From Trichobilharzia regenti (lineage: Eukaryota > Platyhelminthes > Trematoda > Strigeidida > Schistosomatidae), in the NCBI GenBank assembly GCA_944472135.2, contig OX235267.1, positions 15,483,452-15,547,451 on the forward strand: a stretch of DNA of 64,000 nt, written 5' to 3'. A model generated the notes under the pieces. The model ran no database searches and was not told where the DNA came from. It worked only from the letters and a program-made list of their open reading frames with translations. Positions 44,130-56,793 of this stretch are shown here, one piece after another. Position 1 is the stretch's first letter, and every line of letters begins with the position of its first letter. Position numbers and translations under genes: made by a program.

Positions 44130-45600
44130 ATACAGGAAGAGGATAACGTCATGACATTAATGAAGACAAAACACGTAGTTCAGAGAAGAGTATCTTTTTG
44201 TATGTGTGTTTGTGCATTAGGTTTATCCGGTAACAATAATAATTAGTTAGGGTTATTGTTGTGAAGACATTTCAAAAATGTGACGAATGATCGCATTGTA
44301 ACGAGGGCTGAGATGGGGTGAAGATTGTCAAGAGGGTAATGGTGATGTGTTCTTATGAAAAAACGATTATTTTAACTCGTAATAGAAGTTGAATAGGCGT
44401 AATACAGTTACGTAACAGGATGAATAGTTTAATGAGTGAGTTGTGATTAGGATATCATTGATATAAGAATAAAACTTGTGCACTCTGGTAGAGTGTAATT
44501 CCATTATGCATAAAATTTTCTTTTGATAAAGTCTCACAGTGTTATACAGTAATGTTTACTGATGACCACGTTTCGAGCACTATTTATTGCTCACAATCAT
44601 ATACATATAGTTCCATTGTTTTTCACTTGATTTTCGCTTGATTTGATTGGTAATAGCATTTTCCATATTTCAGGTATGAGTGATGAATCATTCCTATTGC
44701 ATGTATCGGGTGTAGATTCACTCGATGAACCAAGAAGGAATCAGTAATCAATTTCTCTCACTCTCCACCTACCTAGATTACTTGTTGAAATTTTAACCGT
44801 CTCCCACCCACTCTATTGTGTGGTTGTGTGTTAATGCATGCAGTGCAATGTAGTGAGTGCTGAGCTTTTTTCTAAATTACTCATCTTTCTTCGTGAGGTC
44901 AATCATTCTAACCTTAGTCACTAAATTTTTATGTTCCGACAATGTGACTACCCCTGACCTACTAGTTTGACCTATGTAGTTGACCTCACTCACAGTCATT
45001 GTAGGGTATTTTGTAAATTGTATTATTTTGTCCAATTGGGTCAACTCACAGTGTCCTTTGATTTAAAGAGCTTGTTCTACCTGAGTGAGTTTGTAGGTTT
45101 GAATGCCACTCTAATTCCTGATTAGGATATACATAGAAACAAAAATAAAATATAGAATTATGTAACGGTTCTAAAAGTTAAAAATCTTATAAGGAGTTAA
45201 TTTTTTTCCAGAACCCTTACATAATTCTCTATTTTCTTTCTTTTCTATACGTATCCTAATCACAACTCATTCATTAAACTATTCAACTTATTGCGCAACT
45301 GTATTACGCTTATTCAGTTTCTTTTATGAGTTAAAATAATTGTTTTTTTATGAACACATCACCACTACCCTCTAAACAATCTTCACCACCACCCCACCCC
45401 ACCCCAGGCATAGTTATTATTTGATTACTCACTACATTTTTGAAACATCTTGACAACAATAACTTTAACTAGTTTTTATTCTTTTGTGATGAACCTAATG
45501 TACATATATATATATATAAATAACTATGTATGATTGCGACGGTACAGCTGAGTGAATGAATTAGCCACCAAAAAAGCACTCTTCGCTTAGCTCTTTTTTT
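44130..45600. mobile_element. Penelope-like locus between inverted terminal blocks
   Basis: A + strand arm (about 44170-44460) and a - strand arm (about 45240-45600) share AGAAGAGT-type ends, the poly-T/ACACATCACCA region and ATTACGCTTATTCA. Between them are a terminal block with hammerhead-like fold (44559-44601) and a - strand GIY-YIG fragment (44640-45120) almost identical to 36100-36545. Confidence 0.72.
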
Positions 45601-45626
45601 CTTATTTTATTGGTGAATGGTGACTA

Positions 45627-45690
45627 ACCGTGGAATGCAGGATAAAGTGCATTTCGTCCTATTTAGGACTCGTCAACTGGATGTACCTGC
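45627..45690 (-). ncRNA. Hammerhead motif, C3-to-U
   Basis: Core reads TTGACGA; stem II and GAAA are intact. Probably inactive. Confidence 0.75.
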
Positions 45691-46066
45691 ATTCCCAAGT
45701 CAGTGAGTGATGATGTTCTTACCACCGAGTCTCAAAACCCGACTGCCCATAGTTTCAAACGCCAGAGCGTTGTCCACTAGACCAGTTGGGCCACGAGAGC
45801 CAACTCTTGTGTAACGGGTCATATTAATTATTTGGTTGGATGGAATTGTTCGGTCTCAGGTTGACATGTCGGCTTCTTGTGCAGATTCTTCGACGATGTC
45901 CTGGCATTTATTAGAATTTAATTGAATTAAATTAACATGACCCGTTGTACAAGAGGCAGGGGCTCTCGTCGCCCAAGTGGTCTAGTGGATAACGCTTTGG
46001 CGTTTGAAACTATGGGAATTGGGTTCGAGCCTCTGTGGGAACATCATCACGGACTGACTGGGAAAT

Positions 46067-46130
46067 GCAGGTACATCCGGCTGACGAGTCTCAAATAGGA
46101 CGATATGCGCTTTATCCTGGATTCTACTGC
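46067..46130 (+). ncRNA. Hammerhead motif with GAAA-to-GATA
   Basis: The CTGACGA core is intact, but GAAA has become GATA and the cleavage region reads TTATC. Probably inactive. Confidence 0.75.
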
Positions 46131-46479
46131 TGGTCACCATCTACTCACCAATTAAATTCTAATTACATGCCCGGACATTATCGAAGCATCTGCACAAGGA
46201 GAAGCCGACATGTCAACCTGAGACAGAGCACTACGGTGCAATCAATCGATCGGAAAATCTAAAATTCAATTAAATGTTTTTTTATATTTAAGATTTTCTG
46301 TTAGTGTTCCATCCGTGTATAATGCTAATAATCGTATGTGGGTTAAAATCACTAGAGTTGACTGATTAGGTTTATTATTTTTTACCTTCTAAACACTGGA
46401 TTTCTACAGTGGACATTTCAAAGTCATGTCATCATTTAAAGAAAATTGAAGTAGGTCAGACAAACCCTAGCTCAGACGC

Positions 46480-46700
46480 CACTGTTTTCCTAAATGGAGT
46501 AATATTGAGGTTAGGTGTGGAGCCCTAGCTAAGTATATCAAGTTAGTTGATGAGGTTGTGAAGCTACATAGACTGAGACGGCTTGGACAAATGCTACACA
46601 TGCCAAGTCATCACCTTCCTCATCGAACAATGTTAACTTGCATAGTAGTAGGTTGTGAAGGAGTTAGCGTTGGGCATGGCATTCATCTATGAAGTCTATA
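46480..46700 (+). mobile_element. RTE-like C-terminal fragment
   Basis: Encodes VDEVVKLHRLRRLGQMLHMPSHHLP in part, the LHRLRWLGHVLRMP motif of the second RTE family. It lies shortly before exon 3. Confidence 0.65.
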
Positions 46701-46931
46701 ACTATTAGTTTGAGCTAGCCATGTACAAAGGTGTCGTTGAAATTCTAAGAACCAACACCTGCAGACTTTCGGTGGTACGGCTCAAAACCCATCTTACTGG
46801 TGCACTTACATTCACTCTTCGTTGAGAAAGTCATTCATTTAGTCAATCGATTAAATATAGCAGAACTTTGAAAAATAGAGAACTAAATGGTTATTTTATC
46901 GATTTTTCTTGATATATCACCGAAAATCTAA

Positions 46932-47057
<126 letters not shown>

Positions 47058-47230
47058 TAAGTGAAAATCTATTAAAGACAATACTACTACTACTACTAAA
47101 CATTTTTATTGACCACTTAAATTGAATGATGTGATCGTCATTTCATCTAAAAGATCTATTATGTGTTGAAGTCATGGAGAATTTTTTGTCGGTTGATAAA
47201 TAAACTTAATCGAAATATCACTAGTTCAGT

Positions 47231-48510
47231 GGAGAGTCTCCTGCCGAAGGCGATTTTATTTTCTCATCTATGCAATCACTATTATTATTTATGGTTATTT
47301 TGTATAGGTGGGTGTGTACATTAAATTTGTCAAACGAAAATACAATTAGTAAGTTTTTGGTGGAGTTACGTAATACGAAAAGCATTTTAGAGGAATTAGT
47401 TGTTCATAAAAGAGGGTAGTAACAAAAGTGATGAGTTGCCACAAACGAAGAGTTATGTAATAACATGAATAGTTTAATGAAAGAGTTGTGCTCAGGGTGT
47501 ACATGGAAACAAAATAGCATACGAAATTACGTAAGAGTTTTAAAGGAGTACAAGAGTTTCAAGCAGTTATAAAAAATAAGCAAACAAGCAAAAAATTAAG
47601 TCAAATTAACACAGTTGTTACCATGATAGTAGAGGTGGTTGAATAATTTTTTTTTTGTATGCATGGTTCTAGTTCTTCTACCTGAATGGCTAGGGCTTCT
47701 GCAATGCAAAGAAGATGGAAAGGTATTGTCTTTGGCAGGTTGTTCTCCACTTTGTAGATTAATTTGTAGCAGGAGGGGTTTGTTGAGATGGAATGATCAG
47801 TTCTGAGGGAATGTTCGATTATTGCACTCCTTATACAGTCACTATCACCTTTTTGTAGCCATGCAGGATAGTATTTTCGAGCCTTTTTGGTTAGGATACG
47901 AATCGAATGACCGATGTACCTGGCTGGTTCCACAGCAACAGGTGAACTGCTTTATGCAAACAGAAATGATCAAATGCGAGATCTTGTCCTTAGAGCCTCT
48001 GTAGATCAATGGGTGACTGGAGAACACTACTTTCAATGTTGCCGCGAAGGAAATTCTTCTTAAAGAAGTGGAAATTCTCCTCTTAAGGCCATCACTAAGT
48101 ATTTCACCTCTGAAGTAGAGGTTCATATAAAGTATATTTTTTGACACGAATGGCGTCTCTTACTTTTGGATTTTCTGTTTAATGTTTTGTCTATGAATCT
48201 TGGTGAATATCCGTTTTTTATGAAGATTTCTTTAAGGAAGCGTAGTTCTTCTTCTAATGAAAACTCAACGCTTTTTTTTACTACCCTCTTATATTAACAA
48301 CCAATTCCTCTGAACGCCTTTTGAATTACGTAACTACACCAAAAACTTACCAACTGTATTTTGGTTTGACAAATTTAATGTACACACACACACACCTATA
48401 GAGAATGACCATATATAATAATTGTGATTGTATAGCAGTGGAAATGAATTCGTGGAAAAGTGACTCTTCGCTGAATTACTGGTCTTCTCTCTATTACCGT
48501 TTGAATGGGC
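47231..48510. mobile_element. Penelope-like element with inverted terminal blocks
   Basis: A + strand block 47231-47500 and its inverted copy 48265-48510 flank a - strand coding remnant. The remnant has frames 48147-47845 (KNILYMNLYFRGEI, as in the KKTLFMNLEFKGDI stretch of the 41.5-kb copy, then the start of GIY-YIG) and 47933-47601 (YIGHSIRILTKK, LLCIAEALAI). A one-base shift separates the frames. Confidence 0.8.
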
Positions 48511-48889
48511 AGTTCTCATTAATTCACCAAAATACTCCATGCCTATTGACGTAATAGTATATCAGACGACACGCTAACATGAAATTCAAAAAGACGATAA
48601 TTTCAACCAAAAAAATAACAACGCTTAGGCGTTTGAAGTGACAGATGCTGTATTCGAGTCCTAAGGCAAACAGCATTATTATTCTCCAGGAATGCAAGTA
48701 AGTCCAGATGATGTAAGCCAGCTAGGATGAATCATAAGTCCTAGTATCCACTGTAAATCATTACCAACCTAAAAATGTGAAGGATATATTTTTTGCCTAG
48801 ATTTCGTCACAAACTAATATCATTTAGAAAGTCATTAAATAGCAAGAAGCGCTGGATAGCTGTTTTGTTCTGGTGTGAGATTTTTTTTT

Positions 48890-49095
48890 TGGATTTACAG
48901 CTTGATTCCACACTGTATTTTTGGTTCAAGTATGGAATTTTCAGCATGGTTATCGGTAGCCCAAATTTTGCAGGCCGACCATAGATATCAGGTGTGCGCC
49001 GGCGTGGGCTCGAACCCCGGACCATGTGTATGGTCGGCCCCACCAAGGATTGATCTCTACACCTTCAGGCTACTACGCCAAGCTCATTGACCATT
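48890..49095 (-). mobile_element. tRNA-headed SINE with the CTGAAAATTCCA-type tail
   Basis: Head (box B GGGGTTCGAGCCC), body GATATC...GGTCGGCC, tail ending CAAGCTGTAAATCC and an A run. Compare 56794-57000. Confidence 0.75.
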
Positions 49096-49189
49096 TAGCC
49101 AGTTGGGCTGAGTTCAGTGACACACTAATTTCAACTTCTACCAATTCGTGAAACTTGGTGCATCACGAAGGGGATTTCGAACAGACCAC

Positions 49190-49630
49190 TGCAGACTTTT
49201 ATCAACCCCTACCCCCTTTACGGGCTCCATGCTGAAGATAAAATGGCCAGAAGGAATTGGTGACAAGAAACTCTGGCGATGAAGAAACCAACAAAGAGCC
49301 GCTTGCTCAACAAATACGTAGGAGAAAATGGAGATGGACTGATCAGGCGTGCAAGCCATTTTGGAGGCCACTGGTCGAGTGACATCGTGTTCAGTACAGG
49401 CCATTGCTCGAGCGGAATGTCAATACGAACTTACAAGTGAGTGGTCAGTGCGAAGGTGATATGGAGGAGATCGTGTTTTGGGGGGGGGAGGAGATGAGAG
49501 ATTCTGAGTAGTCCTGAGCCCAGTTAGCTGAAGAGGATAGTGGAGAATAGAAAAGAAAAGAGTGGAGATGAGTTGTTCAGGCCCTGTGTTCAACTCGGAA
49601 CCCAAGCAAATAATAATATAATTATAATAA
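49190..49630 (+). mobile_element. RTE-like C-terminal fragment and 3' end
   Basis: KWPEGIGDKKLWR-like start and an AGTGGTCAGTGCGAAGG segment, ending CAGGCCCTGTGTTCAACTCG and AATAATA. The same tail as at 38820 and 51270, more decayed. Confidence 0.7.
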
Positions 49631-50402
49631 TAGTGTCATATTTAGAGAACCAATGAAAACCAGGGGGCACTGAATAGCTATTTTGTCTTGGCTATGGATT
49701 CTCCTAAGCTTTACAACAATTATCCTATGCAGATAATAGAGTTTTAAAGAGACTTGAGTTTATTTCAGGTGTTCTGTAACTACTGGTGGTTCATGATGAG
49801 ATTGAAATTGAAATTAATATGATACCCCCCCCCCTTCATGATCTAAATATCAGTCTCCAGCGTATTGCGACTAAGGAATTGATGTTCTAAAGTTACAATG
49901 AGAATTTGTGACTGGTTGCGTCTTCCTATGATTTTGAAATCTTATCGGCTTTGTTACCGCCCTCATCTTTTATGGAATATAAATGCGGTTGTACAGTTCA
50001 AGAAAGTGGATTCACCGAAAAAAGCTTCTTCGCTAACCATTACTTATCACATTATTTTCATGTCAGCGTTTGATAGAGTTGAAATTCATGCATTATTGAA
50101 CTCGGATCCTAGTAGATGAGTGGTCAACCAGCTTCTTCTAGTTACTTGATGGTCCTAGATTCGATCCTTGTTGCGAGGAGTCACAAACTCGGACTACATA
50201 ATAACTCTCCAGCTAGTGTGTTGATTCGTAACGAAATCTACCACTGAAATGAATCTGAATACCTACAAAACTCATAATATAAATGATTTTGTTACAGTTC
50301 ATTATTATAAAAGTTCATATTGTATTTCCCAATGAATGAAAATCAAAGCGATATATTATTGTTTTTACTGACATTTCTGCTAATAGCTTTATCAAGACAT
50401 TA

Positions 50403-50636
50403 TTGTGCGTCAGTGGTTCCGTGTTACAATGCTCACCAACCACGTATGTGTTCCCAGAGTTCAATCTTCAGCCGACGCTGTCTTAAGCCTCTTTAAGTTG
50501 ACAGTAAATCCGATAAAAAGGGAATGTTACACTTGAGACTGAAAACCTTACCCCGTAAGAACCACTGCTACCGAAACCTTAAATCCCTAGCTCCAAGTCC
50601 TATGTTCCACTAGGAGCGTAAAGCAATAAGATAATA
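50403..50636 (+). mobile_element. tRNA-headed SINE with RTE-type tail, older copy
   Basis: Head GCGTCAGTGGTTCCGTG...GCCGACGC, body CACTGCTACCGAAACC, tail AAGTCCTATGTTCCACTAGG. A diverged relative of 29594-29805. Confidence 0.72.
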
Positions 50637-50929
50637 ACAATGAAGTAAATAGCTACCGATTTGCGTACATATACGTGTGTGTGTGTTTGGTGTTCTGATA
50701 AAAGCGGGTCTGGGAGGTGGGTTTCGAAATCACGCTCATATCATGGACCCGTAAAAACCAGGAGATTTTGTCATAGTTTTAAATTTTCAATGCTTATTAC
50801 AGTTACAAACTTAGTTTAAGGCAACTGGTTGATTAAAAAAAGTAACAATTTCTCAGTATGATACAATTTTATGTTGGTTAATTAATTTACAAAATTAATG
50901 ATTTCACAAAGAATATTTCCAAAAGGCTG

Positions 50930-51315
50930 CAGACCTTTATTAACAACTTTCTTCGCTCAATACTGAAGATCAGATGGCCGGAAAGAATCATTAACAAGGA
51001 ATTATGGAAACAAACAATGCAAGAACCAATCGCTCAACAAATATGCAGGAGAAAGTGGAGATGGATCGGACACTCGCTGAGGAGACTGCTGGGTGACATC
51101 GCGCGTCAAACCCTCGAGTGGAACCCGAAAGGGAAGCGGCATGTGGGACGTCAGTGCAAGGGTGACATGGAGGAGATCGTGTGAAGAGGAGTTGAAACAG
51201 TACGGACTAACATGGATGCAGGCGAAAAGTACAACAGAAGACAGAAGCAAATGGAGACGTGCAGTTGAAGCCTTATGTTCCACTAGGAACCCAAGGGAGC
51301 AATAATAATAATAAT
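50930..51315 (+). mobile_element. RTE-like C-terminal fragment and 3' end
   Basis: Encodes FINNFLRSILKIRWPERI, RRKWRWIGHSLRRLLGDIAR and LEWNPKGKRHVGRQCKGDME, then ends GAAGCCTTATGTTCCACTAG and (AAT)n. An interrupted reading frame. Confidence 0.82.
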
Positions 51316-51469
51316 GATTTCATAAAAATTAAAAAAATAAATCGATATCACCATGAAGAGGAAAATAATTAATGATTCCACACGACGATAGGAAGTTCAG
51401 ACTGAACAAAATCAAGATAAACAATACGTTGAACAATGTTTATAACACAAAGTATGTATATACTATCAC

Positions 51470-51760
51470 GAAAGTATAATTTCATTATGGAGAAAATTTT
51501 TATTTTTATTAAGTCTCACACACATTGTAGTGTTATACAGTAATATTTACAGATGACCACGTTTCAAGCACCCCAATTTATTACTGCAACTCATAATCAT
51601 ATCAAGGCACGACTCATACAACTGTCTAACTACGTTTTTATTCATGAGTAGAAACTGATTAGACATCTGCATAAAAATCACCAAAGGTTCAATAGAAATG
51701 CGTGAAACAGAAAGGTAGATAAAGTACATTCGTAAATAATATTTGTGTTATTGATCGAAT
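51470..51760 (-). repeat. Penelope-type terminal block, left inverted arm
   Basis: Reverse complement of 53760-54060 with the same order of landmarks (TGAAACAGAAAGG, GATATGATTATGAGTTGC, ATAACACTAC). The two arms bracket a region with Penelope and RTE remnants. Confidence 0.75.
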
Positions 51761-52189
51761 ACAATCAGATGGGAAATAAGACTAGTGTTTTTTTATAGTC
51801 AAAATCAGTAACTTGTTAGTATTTTATAATGTATGCGAATTGAAATAGAATTTTCTCTTTCTATGTCTGGATTCGACATAGAACTTGGCACCGAAGTGCA
51901 ACAGTTCGAGTTGCCACGTTCCAAATAGCACGTAAAGGTAGACAAGAAGATGAGAGAAGAGAATCAATAGAGTTTGACAGGTATAAGAGCGAAACAGAAT
52001 GGGTAATGGTAGAAAGGAATATGAAAGATTACAGAGACTGAATACATCTGCGCTGGCCATTGACAACGATTTTGAGCCATGTCATATGTTGTCTCTAGCC
52101 AGTGATTCCTAGAGTCCCGAGGGCCCCAACCCGGAAGTCTGCATCTCCCTACCTGACTCAACTTAACTGTCAAGGACTTCATGGATTGA

Positions 52190-53030
52190 TGCCATATTTT
52201 TGTTTGGCCACCACTTATTCTTTTCCAACCTGAACCTATATCAGCTAGTAATGCCCGTCGGGGAGGCGATGGCTAACCATCGCCTAGGCATACGCAGCAC
52301 GTGACCTAACCATCTCAATCTATGTAACTTTATAGCCTCGTCGATTGATTTTCCCTCTTTGCCCAACACTCTACGCCTAACGTCAACATTACTTACCTTA
52401 TTAAACCACCTAACGTGAGAAAGAGATCGCAGACATCTATGATCGAAAGCAGTCAACCTTTTCATGTCTTCAACTCGTATTGGCCATGTTTCAGAGCCAT
52501 AGAGAAGGACGGAGCGAACTGATGAGCAGTACACACGTCCCTTGGTTGATAGCCGGATGTCACGCCTACGCCAGAGATGGTGTAAGTCAGCGAAAGCAGC
52601 CCGAGCTTTTTTGGATCCGTGCTGAGATTTCGTCGCCAATTAGTCTGTTGGTCCGCTGATTCAACTTCCCAAAAGTGGTCAACATGTTCTATCACTTCAC
52701 TCCCTATCACTAAGCTAGGAGTTGACGTAGTCCAGTCCTGTAGCAGCATCTTACAGTTTGCAGGGGCGAATCGCATGCCAAACATACGAAGATTGCAGCT
52801 CAGCTCAAGGTGTTCAGAAGACTCTGCATTTTGTCCGCACCCTCCCTAACAGGACTATGTCATCTGCATATTCTAGGCCCATAAGACTATTTCCTGGTAA
52901 CAAGTCGATTCCTAAGTCGTTAAGTTCAGTTGAAGATACTTCCATTAGAATATCTATGATGAAGTTTAACAGAAATGGGGAAAGTGGACATCCCTATCGG
53001 ACAGCACTGGTTGTTATAGAATAGAATTTT
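52190..53030 (-). mobile_element. RTE-like RT fragment with intact YADD (second RTE family)
   Basis: Read on the - strand: GCPLSPFLFNFI-like stretch, LEYADDIVLL (intact catalytic loop, about 52855-52885), MFGMRFAPANCKMLLQDW, then after a frameshift near 52639 KARAAFADLHHLWRRRDI, VLLYGSETWP and LHRLRWLGHVLRMPRRWL. The frames 52785-52462 and 52639-52241 overlap. The upstream fingers region is absent. Confidence 0.82.
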
Positions 53031-53039
53031 AAGATTACT

Positions 53040-53560
53040 TTTTATCCTCCTTCGATTTGACTGACTGGTGGTAATAATATCTTCCGTATTTCTGGCATTT
53101 GCAATGAGTCATTTCTGTTGCATGTTTTGGGTGTAGACTCAGTGAACCAGGATTCAACTTCTCTTTCTCCACCTACCTATATTACTTTTTTAGAATTTCC
53201 ACCCTCTCCTACCCTATTTTGTGGTTGTATGTTGGCGAGGACAAACATTTTAACCTTAGCTAAATCCATATTTTCAGATATTCTGGCTACGCCCGATCTA
53301 CTACTCTGACCTATGTAGTTGACCTCAGTCACAGTCATTACAGAGTATTTTGTAAATTATATTATTTTGTCTAATTAGGTCAACCTACAGGGTCGTTTAA
53401 CCTACAGAGCATATCATACCTGAGTGAATTTGTACATTTGAATGCCACCAGCCTAATTCCTGCTTTATTGAGAATCTTACTTAGGGCGGGTCTCAGATAT
53501 CCTCACCTTATATGATAAAACTACTGTAGATGCCTTAAATTCTCTCTTATTTATGTTATC
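53040..53560 (-). mobile_element. Penelope-like GIY-YIG fragment
   Basis: Same block as 36100-36545, more diverged. The - strand encodes a VNYIGQ-type motif near 53310 and ends next to the RTE fragment. Confidence 0.65.
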
Positions 53561-53759
53561 TTTATTATTATTTTCCCCATTATTTTTATTTTGCTTTTGA
53601 CCTTTTATGGTTTTTCTAATTAACTTTATAGGATAATCAGTTATTTAGCATCAACGCTTCTTCTTCCATCTGCTTCATTTCGTCATTTAGGTTTTCTGTT
53701 GTACTACTTAGTGCTTAATTCCCATCGTAATATATATTTTATTGAAAACACTAATATTC

Positions 53760-54060
53760 TCTCCGAATGTACTTCATCCACCCTTCTGTTTCACGCATTT
53801 CTATTGAACCTTTGGTGATTTTCATTCAAATGTCGAATCAGTTTCTACTCATGAATAAAAAGCGTAGTTAGACAGTTGTATGAGTCGTGCCTTGATATGA
53901 TTATGAGTTGCAGTAATAAATTGGGTGCTTGAAACGTGGTCATCCGTAAATATTACAGTATAACACTACACTGTGTGTGAGACTTTATCAAAATAAAATT
54001 TTTTTCCATAATGGAATCATACTCTACCACCACAATATCTACGTTTTATTCTTATATCAC
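53760..54060 (+). repeat. Penelope-type terminal block, right inverted arm
   Basis: Partner of 51470-51760; ends CATAATGGAATCATACTCTACC and ACGTTTTATTCTTATATC. Confidence 0.75.
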
Positions 54061-54189
54061 GAATGAAATAAGATATAATTTTCAACTGTCTGGAGTCAAC
54101 CAATGAAAGATGAATACATTTAAGATCTGCGTTCCTGTAGATTGTATACAATCTCAGTCTACAACATTGGGGTAATTTGAAGACAGAAC

Positions 54190-54380
54190 AATGTCTACGA
54201 GCTCGCCTGGTATCCAGAAGTTCGTGGGTTTGAACCCCGGTGGGTGCGTATTGATGAAGAGTCCCAAACTAAGTTGACGAAACAGCTGTCCAGTACTCCA
54301 GTGGTTGTGTAACTGATGTCAATTCATGATGAAATCCTCCATGCAATAAAGCAAATCCCTACAAAACCAATACTTGAAGA
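54190..54380 (+). mobile_element. Second hammerhead-SINE family, 5'-truncated copy
   Basis: Starts within the tRNA-like head (box B GGGTTTGAACCCC), then the hammerhead segment 54248-54296 and a tail (GTAACTGATGTCAATTCATG). Confidence 0.75.
54248..54296 (+). ncRNA. Hammerhead motif of the second SINE family, C3-to-A
   Basis: GTATTG, ATGAAGA (C3 changed), a weakened stem II, GAAA, ACAGCTGTC, CAGTAC. Probably inactive. Confidence 0.65.
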
Positions 54381-54639
54381 TCAATATAAATCAGATGCTG
54401 GAAATTTTTTGAAAAATGCAACAAAACATGAGCATTTCTCCTGAAGAAGATCCTTCAAATTGCCCTAGAATCCACTAAAACCACTTCAAAATTGCACATA
54501 GCCTTCTGTATGCATGAATTGTTGAATTGGAGAAGTGAGGAATTTGAGAAAACTTTTTTCATTTACTATAGACTCACTGACTCACTGAATGTTGAGTAAT
54601 TTTCATTGTGGATAAATATTTTGCTTGGATAATCTCTCA

Positions 54640-54980
54640 CACAGTGCATTATTATTATTGTCCCCTTGGGTTCCTAGTGGAATATGAGGTTTCAACTGCA
54701 CGTCTCCACTTGCTTCTGCCTTCTTTCTGCTGTACTTTTCACCTGCATTCATGTTAGTCCATACTCTTTCAACTCCTCTTCACACCATCTCCTCCATGTC
54801 ACCTTTGCACTGACGTCTCACTCGCCGCTTCCCTTTCAGCTGGTTCCACTCGAGCAATGGCCTGACGCGCGTGCGATGTCACCCAGCGGCCGTCCTCCTC
54901 AGAGAGTGTCAACCCCATCTTTACTTTCTCCTGCATATTTCTTGGTTGGCGATTGATTCTTTTTTGTTTGTTCCCAGTCA
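54640..54980 (-). mobile_element. RTE-like 3' end, - strand
   Basis: Reverse complement of the 51000-51310 block, ending (in element sense) at CATATTCCACTAGG, AACCCAAGGGG and ATAATAATAAT. Confidence 0.75.
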
Positions 54981-55009
54981 TAACCATATCAAGGCACGAC
55001 TCATAAAAC

Positions 55010-55790
55010 TTTCCAACTTCGTTTATATGGTTCGACTATTTCTCATCTCTTGATTTGATTCGTAGTAGTATTTTCCATGTCTCTAGCATGAGTGATGAGT
55101 CATTCCTATTGCACATGTTGGGTGTAGACTCAATGAGCCAAGTAGGAATCAGTAATCAACCTCTCATGCTCTCCAACTACCTATATTACATCTCAGAATT
55201 TTAACCCTCTTCCACGCTATCGTTTGGTTGTGTGTTGACGCAATTAAACAAAATAATACAATTTACAAAATACCTTTCAATGACCGTGAGTAAGGTCAGC
55301 TACATAGGTCAAATTAGTAGGTCAGGGGTAGTCAGATTGTCAGAACATAAGAATTTAGTGACTAAAGTTAGAATGATTGACCCCAGGAAGACAGATGAGT
55401 AATTTAGAAAAAAGCACAGTAGCAATTTCACTGCATGCATTAACACACAACCACAAAATAGGGTGGAAGAGGGTTGAAATTCTAGAAAGTAATATAGGTA
55501 GGTGCAGACACAGGTTGATTACTGAATCCTTGTTCATTGAATAATCTACACCCAACACATATAACAGAAATGATTCATCACTCATAGTGTACTCATAAAA
55601 ACGAAGATGTATATTTGTGTACGGGTAACTTCGTATGATTGTGAGCGGTGACAAATTGTGCTCAAAACGTTAAATATTAAATATTACATTGTGAGACTCT
55701 ATCAAAATAAATTTTTATCCATAATGGAAGTATACTCTACCTCCACAGGGCAACACACGTCCTATTCTCATATCAGTGAGTATTTTTCAT
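55010..55790. mobile_element. Penelope-like fold-back
   Basis: A - strand piece (55010-55237) joins a + strand piece (55238-55790) near GTGTTGACGCAATTAAAC. The + piece has YIGQ-type codons at about 55298, a terminal block (GATTGTGAGCGG to ATAATGGAAG) and the CTACC end. The two halves are opposite-strand parts of the 36.1-kb type element. Confidence 0.7.
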
Positions 55791-55881
55791 TTTTCTGTCT
55801 TGTATCTTTTCACATTTACCTTAGCTTTACATGAGTTCACCTCTGGTTTTTCGCCTTTTTTATGTGTATTTTTTTATACAG

Positions 55882-55957
55882 ACGTTCATGGGCGTTTTGC
55901 ACATGTTGTTTTTATGGTCAAACGTATACAATAGAATTTCTACGATTCTGTAAACAG
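55882..55957 (+). CDS. TMEM184: TMEM184-like protein, exon 4 of 7
   Basis: Acceptor TATACAG| and donor CAG|GTATGC; 76 nt, phases 2 to 0, up to residue 176. Encodes RSWAFCTCCFYGQTYTIEFL and RFCKQ; the cysteine-rich CxxGTCC-like loop and RFCKQ are family hallmarks. Confidence 0.92.
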
Positions 55958-56281
55958 GTATGCATATATATATATATTATTTTTTTATTCATTAAAATTT
56001 TGTTGTTTTCTGCATTAAGTGGCTACTCATACTACTGAACTATGTCAATAAGTAGTTAGCTGGGGGATATACCAGTTAACTGTAGATTTTAAAAAATCGT
56101 TTTAGACTATCTATTCAGTTTGAATAATATTATTATTTATCAAAGATAGGGGCGATCATGTGCATCAGTATAACAGTAAACGAAATATTAGATAAATTGA
56201 GAAAAATAATGCAGAACTTGTGATGAATTTGTAGGTTTCACGGCAGGCCAAGGAAATAACATTGGATCGAACTATTTCTTT

Positions 56282-56318
<37 letters not shown>

Positions 56319-56790
56319 CTTCGGTTGTTTTAAGCGAATCGCCATTGGAGTGGTAGGAAAATGTCTCCTACAGTATGGCACCTTTGGATGAGATGATCTT
56401 ATACAGAGCTACATCTGTAATGGTGGAAGACGAAAAACTTGATAAAAGAATATTTATTAGGAATCTGATATCTCTCTGTATATATGCCTTCTCTTCAAAG
56501 CACCATTTGCACATATCTTCCGTGTTGTGCTACTCCTCTGCTCTTCCTCACTATTGCATTTCTTTGTGTTCTTTTCGCGTCTTCCATGTATCTTCACAAG
56601 AGTGAATCATCTGCTTTCTTTGACATCAAAAGTATCCCCCTACTAGTTGATATTTTAGTGCCAATGACTGTACTACCGATAAATCTTATCAGTAGCACAC
56701 ACTGTGGTGGTATGATAAGACAATGTGTTTCACAGGGAGTATTATTCTCACATATTCCCACAGTTCAGTACTTTATCAGCAACCGAATAC
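55958..56790 (+). other. Intron 4, 5' part
   Basis: Contains a (CA)n microsatellite at about 56283-56315. No element recognised. Confidence 0.5.
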
Positions 56791-56793
56791 TGT

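Larger units (their letters stand above)
45611..46275. mobile_element. Hammerhead SINE inverted pair
   Basis: A - strand unit (hammerhead 45627-45690, head to about 45800, tail to about 45925) and a + strand unit (head from about 45965, hammerhead 46067-46130, tail). Same architecture as 11.3 and 32.7 kb. T-rich flanks prevent a clear target-site duplication call. Confidence 0.82.
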
